A stretch of 64,000 bases of DNA from Metamycoplasma salivarium (GCF_900660445.2 NZ_LR214938.2:124001-188000); one strand, 5' to 3'; numbered from the stretch's first letter, positions 50,001 to 62,356 are shown. Numbers and translations: made by a program. The notes: generated from the sequence alone by a model not told the origin.

Positions 50001-50028
50001 AATCTAAGTCCAAACTTAGGTTTTTTAT
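50001..50028 (+). terminator. Terminator after the giant lipoprotein gene
   Basis: AATCTAAGT / ACTTAGGTT stem (50001-50009 with 50014-50022, one G-U) plus T-run. Confidence 0.8.
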
Positions 50029-50088
50029 TTTATAAATTTGAAGTTAGGTATCATTTTAATAGGTACTAATTTTTTAAGGAGTAAAAAA

Positions 50089-50919
50089 ATGATTAAATTA
50101 GGTAGTCATGTTGCTTTTAAAAAGCCAGATTATTTAGTAGGTTCTATTAAAGAAAGTTTAGCAAATAATGCAAACTGTGCAATGATATATTTAGGTGCTC
50201 CCCAAACTGCTGCAAGAGTCAATGTTGATCAATATATGTTAGATGAATATTTTGCAGAATATGCCGGAAAAATTGCACCAAAAGATATTGTGATTCATGC
50301 ACCTTATATTATTAATATGGCAAGTAAAACTAAATCAGAATTTGCAAGAAATTTCTTAATTTCTGAAATTAATAGAGCCAATCAAATTGGAAGTCAATAT
50401 ATTGTTTTACATCCAGGCTCTGCAACAGATTTAGATAAAAACGAAGCGTTAGACCAATTGATTGAAAATTTAAAATTTGTTTTAAATAGAACAGAAAATT
50501 TGATAATTTGTATAGAAACAATGGCTGGAAAAGGCAATGAAATATGTACTAATTTTGAAGACATTATGTATGTAATAAATAATGTTAATTCAAAAAGAAT
50601 TGCAATATGTTTAGACACATGTCATGTTTGAGATGCAGGTTATAACATTAAAGATTATGATGATTTTAAAAATATATTAATTGAACAAAATGCTTTAAAG
50701 CATATAAAAGTTATTCATTTAAATGATTCTGCTAATGCAATGGGTTCTCACAAAGATAGACATGCAAATATTGGAAATGGTTTTATTGGTCTTGAAGTTT
50801 TAAAAAAATTCGTTTGAGATAGAGATTTTGATGATCTTCCAATTATTTTAGAAACTCCTTATATTAACAATGTTTTTAGTCCTTATAAAGACGAAATCGC
50901 TTTATTGCTTGATAAATAA
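50089..50919 (+). CDS. nfo: Endonuclease IV (AP endonuclease)
   Basis: 276 residues; cuts abasic DNA in base-excision repair. LGSHVAF at the start, [66 protein letters not shown] (split: [21 protein letters not shown]) and ILETPY supply the three-zinc ligands. The start at 50089 follows AAGGAG; the upstream in-frame ATG-like start near 50038 would add 17 atypical residues. Confidence 0.95.
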
Positions 50920-50936
50920 CTTTTAATCTACAAATA

Positions 50937-50968
50937 AAAAGCTAGTGCATTATAAAACGCTAGCTTTT
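50937..50968. terminator. Bidirectional terminator between nfo and the M24 peptidase gene
   Basis: AAAAGCTAGTG / CGCTAGCTTTT (50937-50947 with 50958-50968), ten-base loop, between convergent genes. Confidence 0.85.
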
Positions 50969-50993
50969 AAATTATTCAATTTATCAAATTATG

Positions 50994-52034
50994 TTATTTG
51001 TAATCTTCTGGACGGCTTAATACTCTACATCCATCTTTTGTTACTAAAATTGTATCTTCAATTCTAGCACCACCAACATTTTCAACATAAATTCCAGGTT
51101 CAACTGTAATAATCATACCTTCTTCTAAGGTTGTAGGAATCGATGAATTTACATAAGGAAGTTCATGAATATCAATTCCAACTCCATGTCCTGTTGAGTG
51201 TGTAAAGAATTTACCATAGCCCGCTTTTTCAATATAATCACGGCAAGTTTTATCAACATCAACTGTAGTTACACCAGGTTTAACCATTTCACGACCTAAA
51301 CGTTGTGCTTCAATAACTGTATCTAAAATTTTTACTAAATCAGGATTTTTAGGTTTGCCAAAGAAAAATGTTCTTGTAATATCTGAAACTCAACCAGCAA
51401 ATTGTGCACCAAAGTCTATTTTAACAATATCGCCTTCGGTAAGTTTTTTATTTGTTGGGTGATGGTGAGGTTCAGCGGCATTTGCGCCAAAAGCAACAAT
51501 TGAATCAAATCCTTCTTTTTCTGCTCCAAATACTTTCATTAAATAACCTAATTTATTTGATACTTCAAGTTCAGTAATACCAACTCTTAAGATTTTTTTA
51601 ACTTCTTCTAAAGCTTGAAGAGAAATTTCACAAGCTTCTTTTACTTTTTGTCATTCTTCTTCATCTTTTTTAATTCTGAATTTTTGAGCTCTAGCATAAA
51701 CAAATTCAGCTTTAGGTAGCATTTGTTTAAATGCTTCAAAAGTTTCTAATTTTAAATAATCTTCCTCAACAATAACTTTCTTGTAATTTTTCTTTTCTAA
51801 AAATTTTGATAAAGTACCTTTTTCTAATAAAATAACTTCAACATTTTTAGCATTTTTTGTACAATACTCAATGTAACGTCCATCAACAAATAAATATGCT
51901 TTATTAGGTTCAATAACTAAATATCCATCAGTTGTTTGAACACCTGCAAATCAAAGTCTAGTTTGTGGTGCTTCTGAGATATAAGCATCAGCTTTAGATT
52001 CTTTGAAATATTTTACTAATTCATCTTTTAACAT
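50994..52034 (-). CDS. pepP: M24 metallopeptidase (aminopeptidase P family)
   Basis: 346 residues; predicted cytoplasmic Xaa-Pro peptidase. An N-terminal creatinase-like domain ends near residue 125. Metal ligands are visible in VKIDFGAQFAGWVSDITRTF (two Asp), FTHSTGHGVGIDIHE (His), ITVEPGIY (Glu) and GARIEDT (Glu). The start at 52034 follows AAGGAG on the minus strand. It could equally be called a Xaa-Pro dipeptidase. Confidence 0.92.
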
Positions 52035-52090
52035 TTTTAACTCCTTAAAATATTATTTTTCCTATATATAAAAATAAAGAAAGAAATTTT

Positions 52091-52243
52091 CTATTTCTTT
52101 TCTTTATGTGTTGTATGTGCATTACATTTTGCACAATATTTTGTAACTTCCATTTTGTCAGGATGCAATTTTTTATTTTTCTTAGTAATGTAATTTTCCA
52201 TTTTACATTTTTCGCATCTTAAGGTAAGTCCTTCTCTTGGCAT
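52091..52243 (-). CDS. rpmG: 50S ribosomal protein L33
   Basis: 50 residues: [20 protein letters not shown] ... [16 protein letters not shown]. The two CxxC pairs make it the zinc-containing (C+) form. GGAGGG lies before the start. Confidence 0.94.
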   Translation of the reverse strand: MPREGLTLRCEKCKMENYITKKNKKLHPDKMEVTKYCAKCNAHTTHKEKK

Positions 52244-52297
52244 ATTAATACCCTCCCTAAAATTAATATTAGAAATTTCTTTTAATTTTATAACATT

Positions 52298-53218
52298 TTA
52301 CTCAAAAATTTCAGTTTTTGAGAAGTCAATTTGAATATTTGGATCTGTTTTTTCAGCCTCTACTGTAACAGTATTTGTTTTATCTTCATTTGATTTATCT
52401 TCATTATTATTTTCATTTCCATTTGAAGCTAAATTTTTATCATTATCATCTTTATTATCATTTGATTTATTGTCTTTTTTATCTTGATTAACATCCATTT
52501 CAAATGTATTGTTTTCACGAATATCTTTTTTAATGCCTTTCAAGTATTTAAACATATAAATAATTCCAGAAGTTCATGAAAATACTAATCCAATTAATAA
52601 TGGTATGTTTACATAGAATAACAATATTGTATTTTCTGTTCCATCATCTTTTTTAGCATCAGTAAGTCAAGGGCCTGCAAATGCTAAAGCAATAATTGCT
52701 AAAGAAATTAAGATTGTTTTAATTTTTCCTCAAATATTAGCTTGAACCTTTATGTTTCTTTTAATAGCATAAATTCTTGTGCCATCAACTAAAATATCAC
52801 GCACGATAAATAAAATAATAACTGGCAAATATGTCATTCTTGTAATTGCTAAAAAGATTAACATTAATGTTGTAGCTACTTTGTCAGCGATTGGATCAAA
52901 GATTTTTCCAAATGCAGTAATTGTTTTTGTTTTTCTAGCATAATAACCATCAACAAAATCAGTTATCATAGCAACTATAAAAATAATTACATTTAGTCAA
53001 TATAAAATCGAATATGGTAATTTATGTCCTTTACCTTCTAAAGTAATACCATTGTAATAAAAAGTTGTTCCAGTAAGCCCCAAAGCAAATAATGTAGACA
53101 TAATTGCAATAAATGGAATCATAAGCAAAAGTCTAGTAACAGTTAATCAATTAGCAATTCCAAATTTTTCTGTATAAACAGGTTTTTTGTCTTTCAATTT
53201 AATCTTGTTGTTTTTCAT
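52298..53218 (-). CDS. pgsA: CDP-diacylglycerol-glycerol-3-phosphate 3-phosphatidyltransferase
   Basis: 306 residues; first step of phosphatidylglycerol synthesis in the membrane. CDP-alcohol phosphotransferase signature DFVDGYYARKTKTITAFGKIFDPIADK (shown as DFVDGYYARKTK and FGKIFDPIADK) has the D..DG..AR...G...D...D pattern. Several membrane segments follow. The last ~85 residues, after FKYLKGIKKD, are a hydrophilic Asn/Asp/Lys/Glu low-complexity tail that is absent from typical ~190-residue PgsA. Its start overlaps the upstream gene by 20 bases. Confidence 0.93.
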
Positions 53219-53747
53219 AATATTGTCTCCTAATTGATTGTTCTACTAAATTTAAATATTCAGTTTTGTGTTCACTTTCAGGAATTAATTTATATTCATC
53301 TTTGAAAAATTGAACTGTTTCTGGAATATTTGATTCTCATAAATTGCAATTATAGCTAGCAATTTTTGTAGCATGTTCTAAAAAGTTTTCATAAACTTTA
53401 TTATCTGCAAATGATTTAGCAAAATCTTCTCTTTTTAGCAATTTTGCGGTTAATTTATTTGCTCCATTTTTTATATCTTTCATTTTAGTAGAGCCTATTG
53501 AAGGAACAAAATTTTTTAATTCATTTTCTGCATATTCAATGATTTTATAAAATGACATAACATAGTCATAATAAACTTTTTTGGTTTCTTCTTCTTTTTT
53601 TCTTAAGACTTTTAGTTCTTTTTTCTTTAGCAACTTTTTCTTCATAATTTTTCAAACGATGTAAAAAACCACAAATGCCAACAAAAGCCCTAAAATGACA
53701 TAAATAGCAATACTTGCTGTACTATTTGACTTAGCTTGTGCTCCCAT
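53199..53747 (-). CDS. Hypothetical single-pass membrane protein upstream of pgsA
   Basis: 182 residues. An N-terminal segment SIAIYVILGLLLAFVVFYIV spans the membrane, followed by a very lysine/glutamate-rich coiled stretch and a soluble domain. It overlaps pgsA by 20 bases, so it is probably translated with it. A TATAAT-like box lies about 80 bases upstream on the minus strand (53824-53829). The family is not recognised. Confidence 0.7.
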
Positions 53748-53830
53748 ATTCTTATCCTATTTCATTTTTAGTTAAATTATTTTTGCTTTCAATAACACAA
53801 AATTATTAAAAATAATTTATATATTATAAA

Positions 53831-55345
53831 CTAATTATCATTAATAATTATGATACTTTCAAAAGGTTCTAAATATTTAGGCAAAGATGCATAAATTTTG
53901 CTTACATAACTACTTGTAATTAATTTGTAGTTTCCATATTGTGGAAACAACCTTTTAGGTTTATTAGTTAAGTTATAAATAAATTTTAATGTTTGCTTAT
54001 TGTATTTACGTTTGATAAATAAAATATCATTAATTTTTTTAACTGAAATTGAAGATTTATCAAGTGAATCTAAATAAGTTTTATCCTTAATAAAATTTGT
54101 TAAAAAAATGTAAAAGTTTAAGCAACTATTTGGATCATTTTGTTCAGTTTTAACATTGTTTGTATAGTAATTTAAAGCTGGTGAAAATTTTCACATATTA
54201 TAATCACTGAAGCCACAAAAATCTGTATTGTTTCAGCTCATAATAACTTCCATATTTTCTTTTGATTGGTATTTTTTAGCTTCAAAATAAGCTTCTTTAG
54301 TTATTTTTTTGCTTTCATAATATCTTTTTTCTTCATTTTTTGCAAAATTGTTATTAAGTTCAATTCATTTTGCTCGATTTTGTCCAAGCTCAAATCCTGA
54401 ATATAAACCAATCGAATTTTTTCCACTAAATAATGTTAGTAAAAATGAATTTGCAGCTTCATTCATATAAGCTTTTTCATCACCCCACATTGAATTTATC
54501 TTGCCTGATGCATCAGATTCTAGGCACATAATAATTCTTTTATCATGCATTGCGAATTTATATTCATTTAAAAATTTACTTAAATTTAAAGGCGTTTTTT
54601 TAGTATATGGTAATTCTATGTTGATGTTAATTAAAGAAAAAAGGTTTAAATATAAATAATCTGTATATTTAGTGTCATAACTTAAAATATTTTTAAAAAG
54701 TTGTTTATTAAAAGATTTAGGTTGCAAAATCATTATTGCATTGGTATTAATTCTTTTTAAAGTTTTATATAAATCTTCTAATTTTTCAAGGTTAGAATGT
54801 TTGGTAAATTCATCATATTTTAGTAAAATTTCAAAGTTTTTAAAAGTGAAACATCTAATTCCACATTCATTATAAAAATTAACAACTTTATCTAAATACA
54901 AAATGAAATTTGCTAAATCAACAATGTTGTTGTTTGGATCTATATTATTAATTAAGTATTTGCTTTGCAAACTATTTCATTCTATTTCTTTAGTAGTACT
55001 AAAAGAATCAGAATATAGTTCCATCATATTTTTTCAGTTTAAAAATAATTGTTTAATATCTTTTAAATCAATAATTGGACTTAACATAATGTTAGACTTT
55101 TGCATAGTTTGAACAATATTAATAAAATCTTGTAATGAACCATATTTGTTATTCACTTCATTAACATTAGTTACGTTTTGATATTGTTTTAAAACATCAT
55201 CAATAAAAACAACATTAACGTTTAATGATTTTAAATAGTTTATTTTTTGTAAAAGTCCATTAAAATCACCAATACCATCACTATTGCTATCTTTAAATGT
55301 CTCTAATTTAAGTTCATAACTAATAATTTTTTTTAAATGATCCAT
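53831..55345 (-). CDS. Alpha-amylase-like (GH13) protein, catalytic residues apparently lost
   Basis: 504 residues. The N-terminus ISYELKLETFKDSNSDGIGDFNGLLQKINYL (the SNSDGIGDFNGL core is clear) is the GH13 opening found in oligo-1,6-glucosidases and trehalose-phosphate hydrolases. At the nucleophile position, family GFRxD is GIRCF; the expected acid/base Glu is not seen around MILQPKSFNK; the NHD motif reads LESDAS. The C-terminal beta domain is recognisable but divergent. It is probably not an active glycosidase; a binding or structural role is possible. Confidence 0.7.
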
Positions 55346-55358
55346 ATATACCTCTTTT

Positions 55359-56321
55359 TTATTGAAATAAATTTAACATAAAAGTTTCAATTCCAATGAT
55401 TTCATCAACATATCCTAGCTTAATATCTTTATCTAATTTTGCTAATTTAATAGTTAATTTTTTTATTTTACTATAACCTATTTTTTCTAAAAAACTTCTT
55501 GTCAGTTTTAGTTTATATTCATTCATATTCAAAATCTTATTAATCTCAGCATCACTGCTATATTTATTTTTCAAAAAATATAACCATTGGGCATCATACA
55601 AAATGTTTGTCATTTGGCTTATGATTTGACTTGCACTAATTCCATAATTTAATTGTTCCTGTAACTTAGCAATAATTTCGCTAATGCTTGAATAGTCAAT
55701 AAAAGCATTTGAAAACGCAAAGTCAATATTAGAACCAATATTTAATGTGTTATTTTGAATCATTTGAATAGTAATGTTCTTATTTAACAACATTAGTCTA
55801 TCAATTTCATTATTAATAATTTGTAAGTCATTTGGTAAAGATAAAAGCAAAGTTGTTACTGTTCAAACATCAGTTTTTCCACCTTTTTGTTCAATCATTT
55901 TCGCAACAAATTGTGTTAATGCCCGGTCAGAAAGTTTTTTACAATCTATAACAACTGCATTATTTAATAAAAAATTAAAAACTTTTGAAGGTGTGAATGT
56001 TTTATCATATTTTGCAATATATTGAGTAAACACTATTTCAATATCATCATTTTTAGTTTCTAAAATATGAATAATTTCGTCTAATAAAGTAGGTTTAATC
56101 TTACTTTTTGCATTTAAAAAGTCAATATTTTGTAACACAATTATTTTTTTAGGACTAAAAATATCAACATCAAAAATTTCGCTCACAAATTTTTCAATGT
56201 CAATATCTATGCTGTAATTTATAACCCTAATTTCATGATTATTTTGCAGAGCAAAATTTTGCACAATTTCTCTGGTTTTTTGCTCGATAAAATAATTTTC
56301 ATCACCTTTTATTAGATACAT
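55359..56321 (-). CDS. holA: DNA polymerase III subunit delta
   Basis: 320 residues; part of the clamp loader. MYLIKGDENYFIEQKTREIV at the N-terminus, a Rossmann-like domain with PKKIIVLQNIDFL, and the C-terminal LxEKIGYSKIKKLTIKLAKLDKDIKLG (shown: KIGYSKIKKL, AKLDKDIKLG) fit HolA, which lacks a P-loop. It is convergent neither with its neighbours nor overlapping; GH13 follows after 13 bases. Confidence 0.9.
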
Positions 56322-56384
56322 AAACTATATTATATATAATTAATTTTAGATTTAAGATTATGTTTTTATCCAAAGGGTTTAACA

Positions 56385-57209
56385 ATGATTAATTGATATC
56401 CAGGCCATATGGCAAAAGCATTAAGGGAAATAAAAGAAAAGCAAAAACTTTTCGATCTTTTTATTATTATGCTTGATGCCCGTATCCCATTAAGCAGTTT
56501 TAATCCCGAAATTTTCAAGATTATTAATCAAAAGTCTATTTTATTCGTTGCAACAAAACTAGATAAAACTAACCAAGAAAAATCATTAAAATTGCTTAAA
56601 TCATATGAAAAATATGGCAAAGTTATTCCATGTGATTTGAAAGCTAAAAATGCTTATCAAAAATTAAATAGTGCAATTAATTTTTATTATGAAAAACTTA
56701 AAGAAAAAAATTTAGCAAAAAATAAATTAACTCCTGCTTTAAAATGCATTGTTCTAGGCATTCCTAATGTTGGAAAAAGTACTTTAATTAATTTGCTCGC
56801 AAAAACAAGAAGTACTAAAGTTGGCAATATGCCTGGAGTTACTAAACATGAGCAATGAATTAATTGTAAAAATTATTTACTTTTAGATACTCCTGGAATT
56901 TTGATGCCTAAAATTGATAGTGACATAACTGGTGCTAAATTAGCAATAACTAATGCCATTAGAATTGAATCTTTAAATTTATATGAAGTAATTGTTGAAA
57001 TGTATAAATTAATTTCTAATCAGGCACCTTATGTTTTACAAAAAATTAATTTATTGCCTGCATTTGATGAAGAAAATGTTTTTATTCAAATTAATCAATA
57101 TGCAATTGCTAACAATATTGTGAAACAAAAAGGTGAAATTGACCTTAACAAGGCAATTAATTTACTAATTAAATTTTTTCAAAATTTGGATAATATAATT
57201 TATGATTAA
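56385..57209 (+). CDS. rbgA: Ribosome biogenesis GTPase RbgA (YlqF)
   Basis: 274 residues. Circularly permuted GTPase needed late in 50S assembly: INWYPGHMAKALREIKEK, then G4 ATKLDK, then G1 [21 protein letters not shown] and DTPGILMPK. The NTKxD-before-P-loop order identifies the family. It is divergent from holA. Confidence 0.95.
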
Positions 57210-57231
57210 CTAATACTAATAGGAATAAATA

Positions 57232-59424
57232 ATGGTTGATATAAAAAAGCTTGATAATTTTTTTTCAATTCTTAATAAAGATAGTAAAAAAATTTCTAAA
57301 ATCAAATATGTTGCACTCGGAGATTCATTTGTTGCTGGCCATAATTCAAAAATTGGCTTTAATACAAATGGAAATTTAACAAAAGGTGAAATTTCTGGTT
57401 TGGGTTATCCAAGTTTTTTAGCATCATTATTGCAAAAAAATAGTGAACTTAGTTTAGAAGCATATGATAATTTAGCTTTGCCTTTATCAAATATTGATTT
57501 ATGAATTGCCTTATTGACATTAGATAAAAAAGCAATTGTTGAAGCTCAAAATATTATTGATTTTATTCAAATTCAAGATTGAAATGTTTCAAATCCATTC
57601 AAAAACTTTTTTACTAATTATTTTAATAATTGAAATATTAAGAAAAATGATTTCAAAATTATTTATGATAAAGTTTGTGAAGCAAATTTTATTACTTTGT
57701 CTATTGGCATAATTGATTTAGTTTCAAATCTGCCATTTGGTGAAATTAAACATTTAATGAAAGCAAATGGTGCTGAAAAACCTTTAGTTTTAAATAAAAC
57801 ATTACAATTAATTGAAAATAGTGTTAAAAAAATTAGTGCTAAATTCGAAATTTTATTAAAAACATTAAAGAAGATTGCACCAAAAGCAAAAATTGTTGTT
57901 GTTCCTTATGTTAAACCTTTATTATTCTTCGAAAATGTTATTGAAGACTATTTTAATGCTTATATAGAAAAAAATGATTTGTCAATTTTTGATTATGCAT
58001 TTAGAATGTTTGACAATATGCAAAGACAAATTGCTGCTAATTTAAATATAAATTACATCAACACTTATGACTATAAATATTTCAACAAAAACATTAATTT
58101 TTTATTTGAAAATGCCTTTTCTTTTTTTCCAACTGAAAAAGGTTATAAAAAAGTTGCAATGGATTTATATACAAAATTAATGATTAATAAAGATGAAATA
58201 ACATATCAATGAAATTCATCAAAAATTTATGGTAAATATATAAATTCTGAAAACAAAGCTTATTGACAAAATGATTTTTCATCATATACTCAAATTTTTG
58301 ATGTAAAAACAAATAATCTTAAACTGTTTACAAAAGTTTATGGTGAAACTTATAATTTCAATTTATTCAAAAATTCAAATTTGGAAAACAAATATAGTGG
58401 AATTCTAAATTCTTATTTGAATATTTCTATATTTATAGAGAACTTTATTAGATATTACAAAAAAGATATTTCTTTATTATTAAAAAAATTCATTGACAAT
58501 AAATTTCCAAACAACACAAAATATAAATCACTTTCCTCAATCAGTTCTTATTTACAAGATGAACAAAAATCAAAAGAAGTAGTTTTAACTTTATTAAAAA
58601 ATGGTAAATTTGAAAAATTTCTATTTATTGCTGAAAACAAATTGAAAGTTTTAAAAAATGAAAATACTCAAATTACTTTAAAAGTATTAATTTCAGTAAT
58701 TAAAGAAACATTAAAAACAAGTCAAGCAATTTCATTTGATATTTTAAAACAAATTTTAAACTCATCAATATTGGAAAATGAAAAAGAAACAATCTCTAAA
58801 ATTTCATATGAATTTTTAAAAGATTGTTTACAAACAAATTTATTAGAAAAAATGTTCAATATTAAACTAAATGAACATTATTTAAACATTAGACAATACC
58901 TTTCAGAACTAAAAAGCTTTACAAAACTTTCAACTTTTATTGTAAGCAGCATAGCTAACCATGCTAGTTTATATTCACCATTAAATAATTATGATGATTT
59001 CTTTCAAAAATGAATTACAAACAATAAATATAACTTAATTTATTTACTTGACAAAATCTTTTTGGAAATTTCAAGTCTTGAAAATATTTCGAAAACTGTA
59101 GACTTTGTCTATGACACTATTTTAGTTATTTGAAAAATTAATAAAATTGATGGAAAAAATCAAAGAGCATTAAAAGAAAATTTAAGAAAAATTTTGCTAA
59201 TTTTAAAAAGCAACCCTAAAAATTTGAATGATTTATTTATTAACTTTATCAATAAAATTAAAGATTTCTCTATCTTTGATTATGTAACTAAAAAACGTAA
59301 ACAAAAAAATGTTTTCAAGGTTTCTAAATGAATTGGCGTTAATAACATTATGTTTATGATGTTAAAGCTATTAGGCCCTTATTTAAAAATAAAAGCAATT
59401 ATTCGTAAAAACAAAAATTCTTAA
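57232..59424 (+). CDS. SGNH-like protein, cytoplasmic and probably inactive, paralogue of the giant lipoprotein
   Basis: 730 residues with no signal peptide. VALGDSFVAG at ~27-36 keeps the GDS nucleophile motif, but the GxND block is SIGIIDLV (no Asn) and the DxxHP block is FSFFPTEKGY (His and Asp lost, giving FSFF). The sequence aligns in order with the giant lipoprotein (LTMTLGANDFL; DLHPTPYGYKK), and its C-terminal half is similarly helical. The start at 57232 has AGGAAT upstream. It ends convergently with ribF, stops overlapping. A secretion signal is absent, so its role differs from the lipoprotein. Confidence 0.75.
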
Positions 59425-60287
59425 TTTTGAATTGTTTTGAAATATCCAATTGCAATGTCAATGTCTTGATTAGATATTTTATTATCTTTTTGTATTTCAA
59501 TATATCTAATTGTGCCTAAGAACTCTATAAAAATTTCATCATATTTGCTTGGAATAGTTTCTATATCTAATAAATATAAAATATTGTTTAAATCCAACTC
59601 ATTTTCATTAAATTTCGATACTAAGCAAAGACCGTGATATTCAATATTTTTAATAACTGCATTAACTACATAAATCCCAGGCTTTAATTTGTTAATTTTT
59701 GAAGGTCATGCAAATTTAAAATGATCTGCATTAACAATTAATGCATATTTTTCTAACAATAATTTATTAATTGCATCGACATTGCCTTCACTAATAAGTT
59801 CATTAATCAACGTCGAACTTATTTTTTGTTTATTGACTTTTTTTAGTGATGCAATTAAGACTTCAAAATTTTTCTTAAGTAAATTAATATCGCCAGTTTT
59901 GTTAAATCCAAAACAATAATCTAATCCACAAGAGACTGTTTTTATATTATTTAGTTTTAAAGCATCAACAAAATTTGATGCTGAAATATTTTTAATTTCA
60001 TCATTGGTTTCAACAATAAATGTGTAGTCAAACTTTAGTGCTTCTAAAGTGTAAAGTCTAGTTTTTAATTGAAATGCTTTTTTTTCAATAACATTATTAG
60101 CTTTAATTGGATTTTTAAAAACTAAAATAGCTGATTTAAATTCAGGATGATCTTTTTTATAATCAAACGCATTTTTAAAAAGTTCATAATGTCCTAAATG
60201 TAAAGTCTCAAATGCACCTAAACAAATTACTAAACTTTTATCTTCGATAGGTAATTTATCTTTTAAATTTCAATTAAAAATTTTCAT
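59421..60287 (-). CDS. ribF: FAD synthase / riboflavin kinase
   Basis: 288 residues; makes FMN and FAD from riboflavin. The nucleotidyltransferase start VICLGAFETLHLGHYELFKN (family GxFDGxHxGH) and the C-terminal kinase-like segment FAWPSKINKLKPGIYVVNAV ... IFIEFLGTIRY are visible. The kinase domain looks divergent (EVHI...DF is not seen as such), so FMN synthesis should be checked. One Trp is by TGA near the N-terminus. Confidence 0.85.
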
Positions 60288-60306
60288 ATTTAAATTTTAA
60301 CTTTAA

Positions 60307-61110
60307 TTAGTAATAAAATCCTTTTTCTCTAAGTTTAAAATAAGGACCATCTTCAGTTACTGGCAAACAAATTTCTTTCGCAGATGCTTTAGTTACATCT
60401 TCTCCATTTCCCATAGCAATTCCTAAACCAACAGCAGATAGCATTTCAACATCATTTTCAGAGTCACCAAATGCAACCATTTCATCTAATGAACAATTTA
60501 ACATTTTCGCTAATGTTTCTAATGCGGTTGCTTTAGTTATGCCTTTTGCAGAAATGAATAAACCACCATTTCATTCTGCTAAAACTCACATGTCCATTTT
60601 TTCTTTTTCAAAGTATTTTGTAAGTTCTAAAGCAACATCGTGTGGAGTTTTAGAGCTTATTGTAATTAAATAATTTTTATCATTATGTTTCTCAAATTCA
60701 TCAACTGAAATAAAACTCTTTTTGAAAGGTTTATAAAATCAATGATCAATATCAAATAATTCATTGTAATAACCTCATTTATTACCTACAAAAGAAAATG
60801 ACAATTTATGTTCTTTTGCAAATTTATGAAATTTCTTGTAATCTTCATAATTAATAGTTTTTTCAAAAACATATTCATTAGTTTTTAAGTCCAAAATAAA
60901 AGTACCATTAGCACCAACAAAATAATCAACATAAGGATTATGAATTTGCTTTCCAACTGTGAAAATGTCACGTCCAGAACATAAAACGTTAATAAAACCA
61001 TTAGCTTTTAATTTTTCAAACATTTCTTTTGTTCTTGGAGTTAATTCATCAACTCCAAAGGGCAATAATGTTCCATCGATATCGAAAACTATTACTTTAT
61101 ATTTTGTCAT
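60307..61110 (-). CDS. HAD-superfamily phosphatase, Cof type
   Basis: 267 residues. VIVFDIDGTLLPF (catalytic Asp pair), VLCSGRDIF, SISSKTPHDVAL-like cap region, and MVAFGDSENDVEMLSAVGLGIAMGNG (shown: MVAFGDSENDVEML, GLGIAMGNG) are standard Cof motifs. Acts on sugar phosphates or flavin/pyridoxal phosphates in known members; the substrate here is unknown. The start at 61110 has GGAGAC upstream; a more upstream start would lie deep in truB. It overlaps the truB end by 14 bases. Confidence 0.92.
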
Positions 61111-61975
61111 TTTCAGTCTCCTTGGTAATAATATTTTGCAATATGGCATAAAAAATTTTTGTGAGTTTCAACTCACCATTATTTTTTTGACCAAATGCTA
61201 TTATTTCATTTTTATAAGTAAATAAATAATGTTTGTTATCTGCAATTTCATTATTTAAATTAACTAATTTTTTGTTATAAAGAACATAAAGTTCTTTTTT
61301 ACTTAGCGTATATAATGATACATTAAATAATTTTGAATAATCATTTATTTCACAAAATTCTTCTTGTTCATTAATCTCTATATTTCCTATTTTAAAGCGA
61401 TATAAATCAGTCACAATAGCATCTGTTTGACATAATTTTGCAAGATCATGAACTATTGTTCTAACATAAGTTCCTTTCGAAACCTCTAATGAAAGTTTGA
61501 AAGTTTGTTCATTAAAATTAAAGTCTATTAATTTAAGATCAAATATTTTAATTTTGATTGCATTTAAAGCAACATCTAAATTTTTTCTAGCCAACTTATA
61601 GCTTCTAATTCCATTAATCTTTTTGGCACTATAAATTGGAGGAATTTGTGTTTCATGCATCTTTATTTTACTAATTGCACTTAATATTTCATCTTTAGTT
61701 ACATTGTTAGTGTCATTTAATTTAATAACGTCGCTTCCTTCATCATAACTTTGTGATGAATAATGCAATTTTGCTTCAACAATATAAGATTTTCTATCAG
61801 CATAAATATAATCAATTAATTTAGTATGCTCATTTGTTGCAACAATTAATAAACCTTTTGCTAAGGGATCTAATGTGCCACAATGTCCAATTTTTGCAAT
61901 GTTATTTTTCTTTGCAAATTGTTTGATGGCATTAAATGATGATATATTTTTTTGTTTATATAATTTATAAAACAC
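61097..61975 (-). CDS. truB: tRNA pseudouridine(55) synthase
   Basis: 292 residues; makes pseudouridine 55 in tRNA. NIAKIGHCGTLDPLAKGLLIVAT contains the catalytic Asp (shown: KIGHCGTLDPLAKG), then YVRTIVHDLAKL. First gene of truB-HAD, with ribF just downstream. Confidence 0.95.
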   Translation of the reverse strand: MFYKLYKQKNISSFNAIKQFAKKNNIAKIGHCGTLDPLAKGLLIVATNEHTKLIDYIYADRKSYIVEAKLHYSSQSYDEGSDVIKLNDTNNVTKDEILSAISKIKMHETQIPPIYSAKKINGIRSYKLARKNLDVALNAIKIKIFDLKLIDFNFNEQTFKLSLEVSKGTYVRTIVHDLAKLCQTDAIVTDLYRFKIGNIEINEQEEFCEINDYSKLFNVSLYTLSKKELYVLYNKKLVNLNNEIADNKHYLFTYKNEIIAFGQKNNGELKLTKIFYAILQNIITKETENDKI

Positions 61976-62030
61976 TTTAAACTCCCTTAGTCTTGGCCTT
62001 AAAATAATAGTTTATTTTTAGTCAAAAAAG

Positions 62031-62060
62031 ATAAAAAAATTAGGTAAATTATTACCTAAT
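62031..62060 (-). terminator. Terminator of the Thr/Leu tRNA pair
   Basis: ATTAGGTAA / TTACCTAAT (62039-62047 with 62052-62060), followed on the minus strand by T-run. Confidence 0.8.
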
Positions 62061-62083
62061 CTAATTTTGCGTAATTTAATATA

Positions 62084-62168
62084 TGGTGCGCGAGAAGGGA
62101 CTTGAACCCTTACGCCATAAAGCATTAGTGCCTAAAACTAACGTGTCTGCCAATTTCACCACTCGCGC
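62084..62168 (-). tRNA. tRNA-Leu (TAG)
   Basis: 85 bases; class II with long variable arm; anticodon loop TTTAGGC; CCA encoded. Confidence 0.95.
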
Positions 62169-62171
62169 AAA

Positions 62172-62247
<76 letters not shown>

Positions 62248-62356
62248 CTATAAAATGCTTAATTATTATAATATATAAATTCCTTTTTTTGAACAAAAAA
62301 AGATATTAAAATTAAGCAAATAATCAATCAATTTTATACGTTATAATTAGATAATT

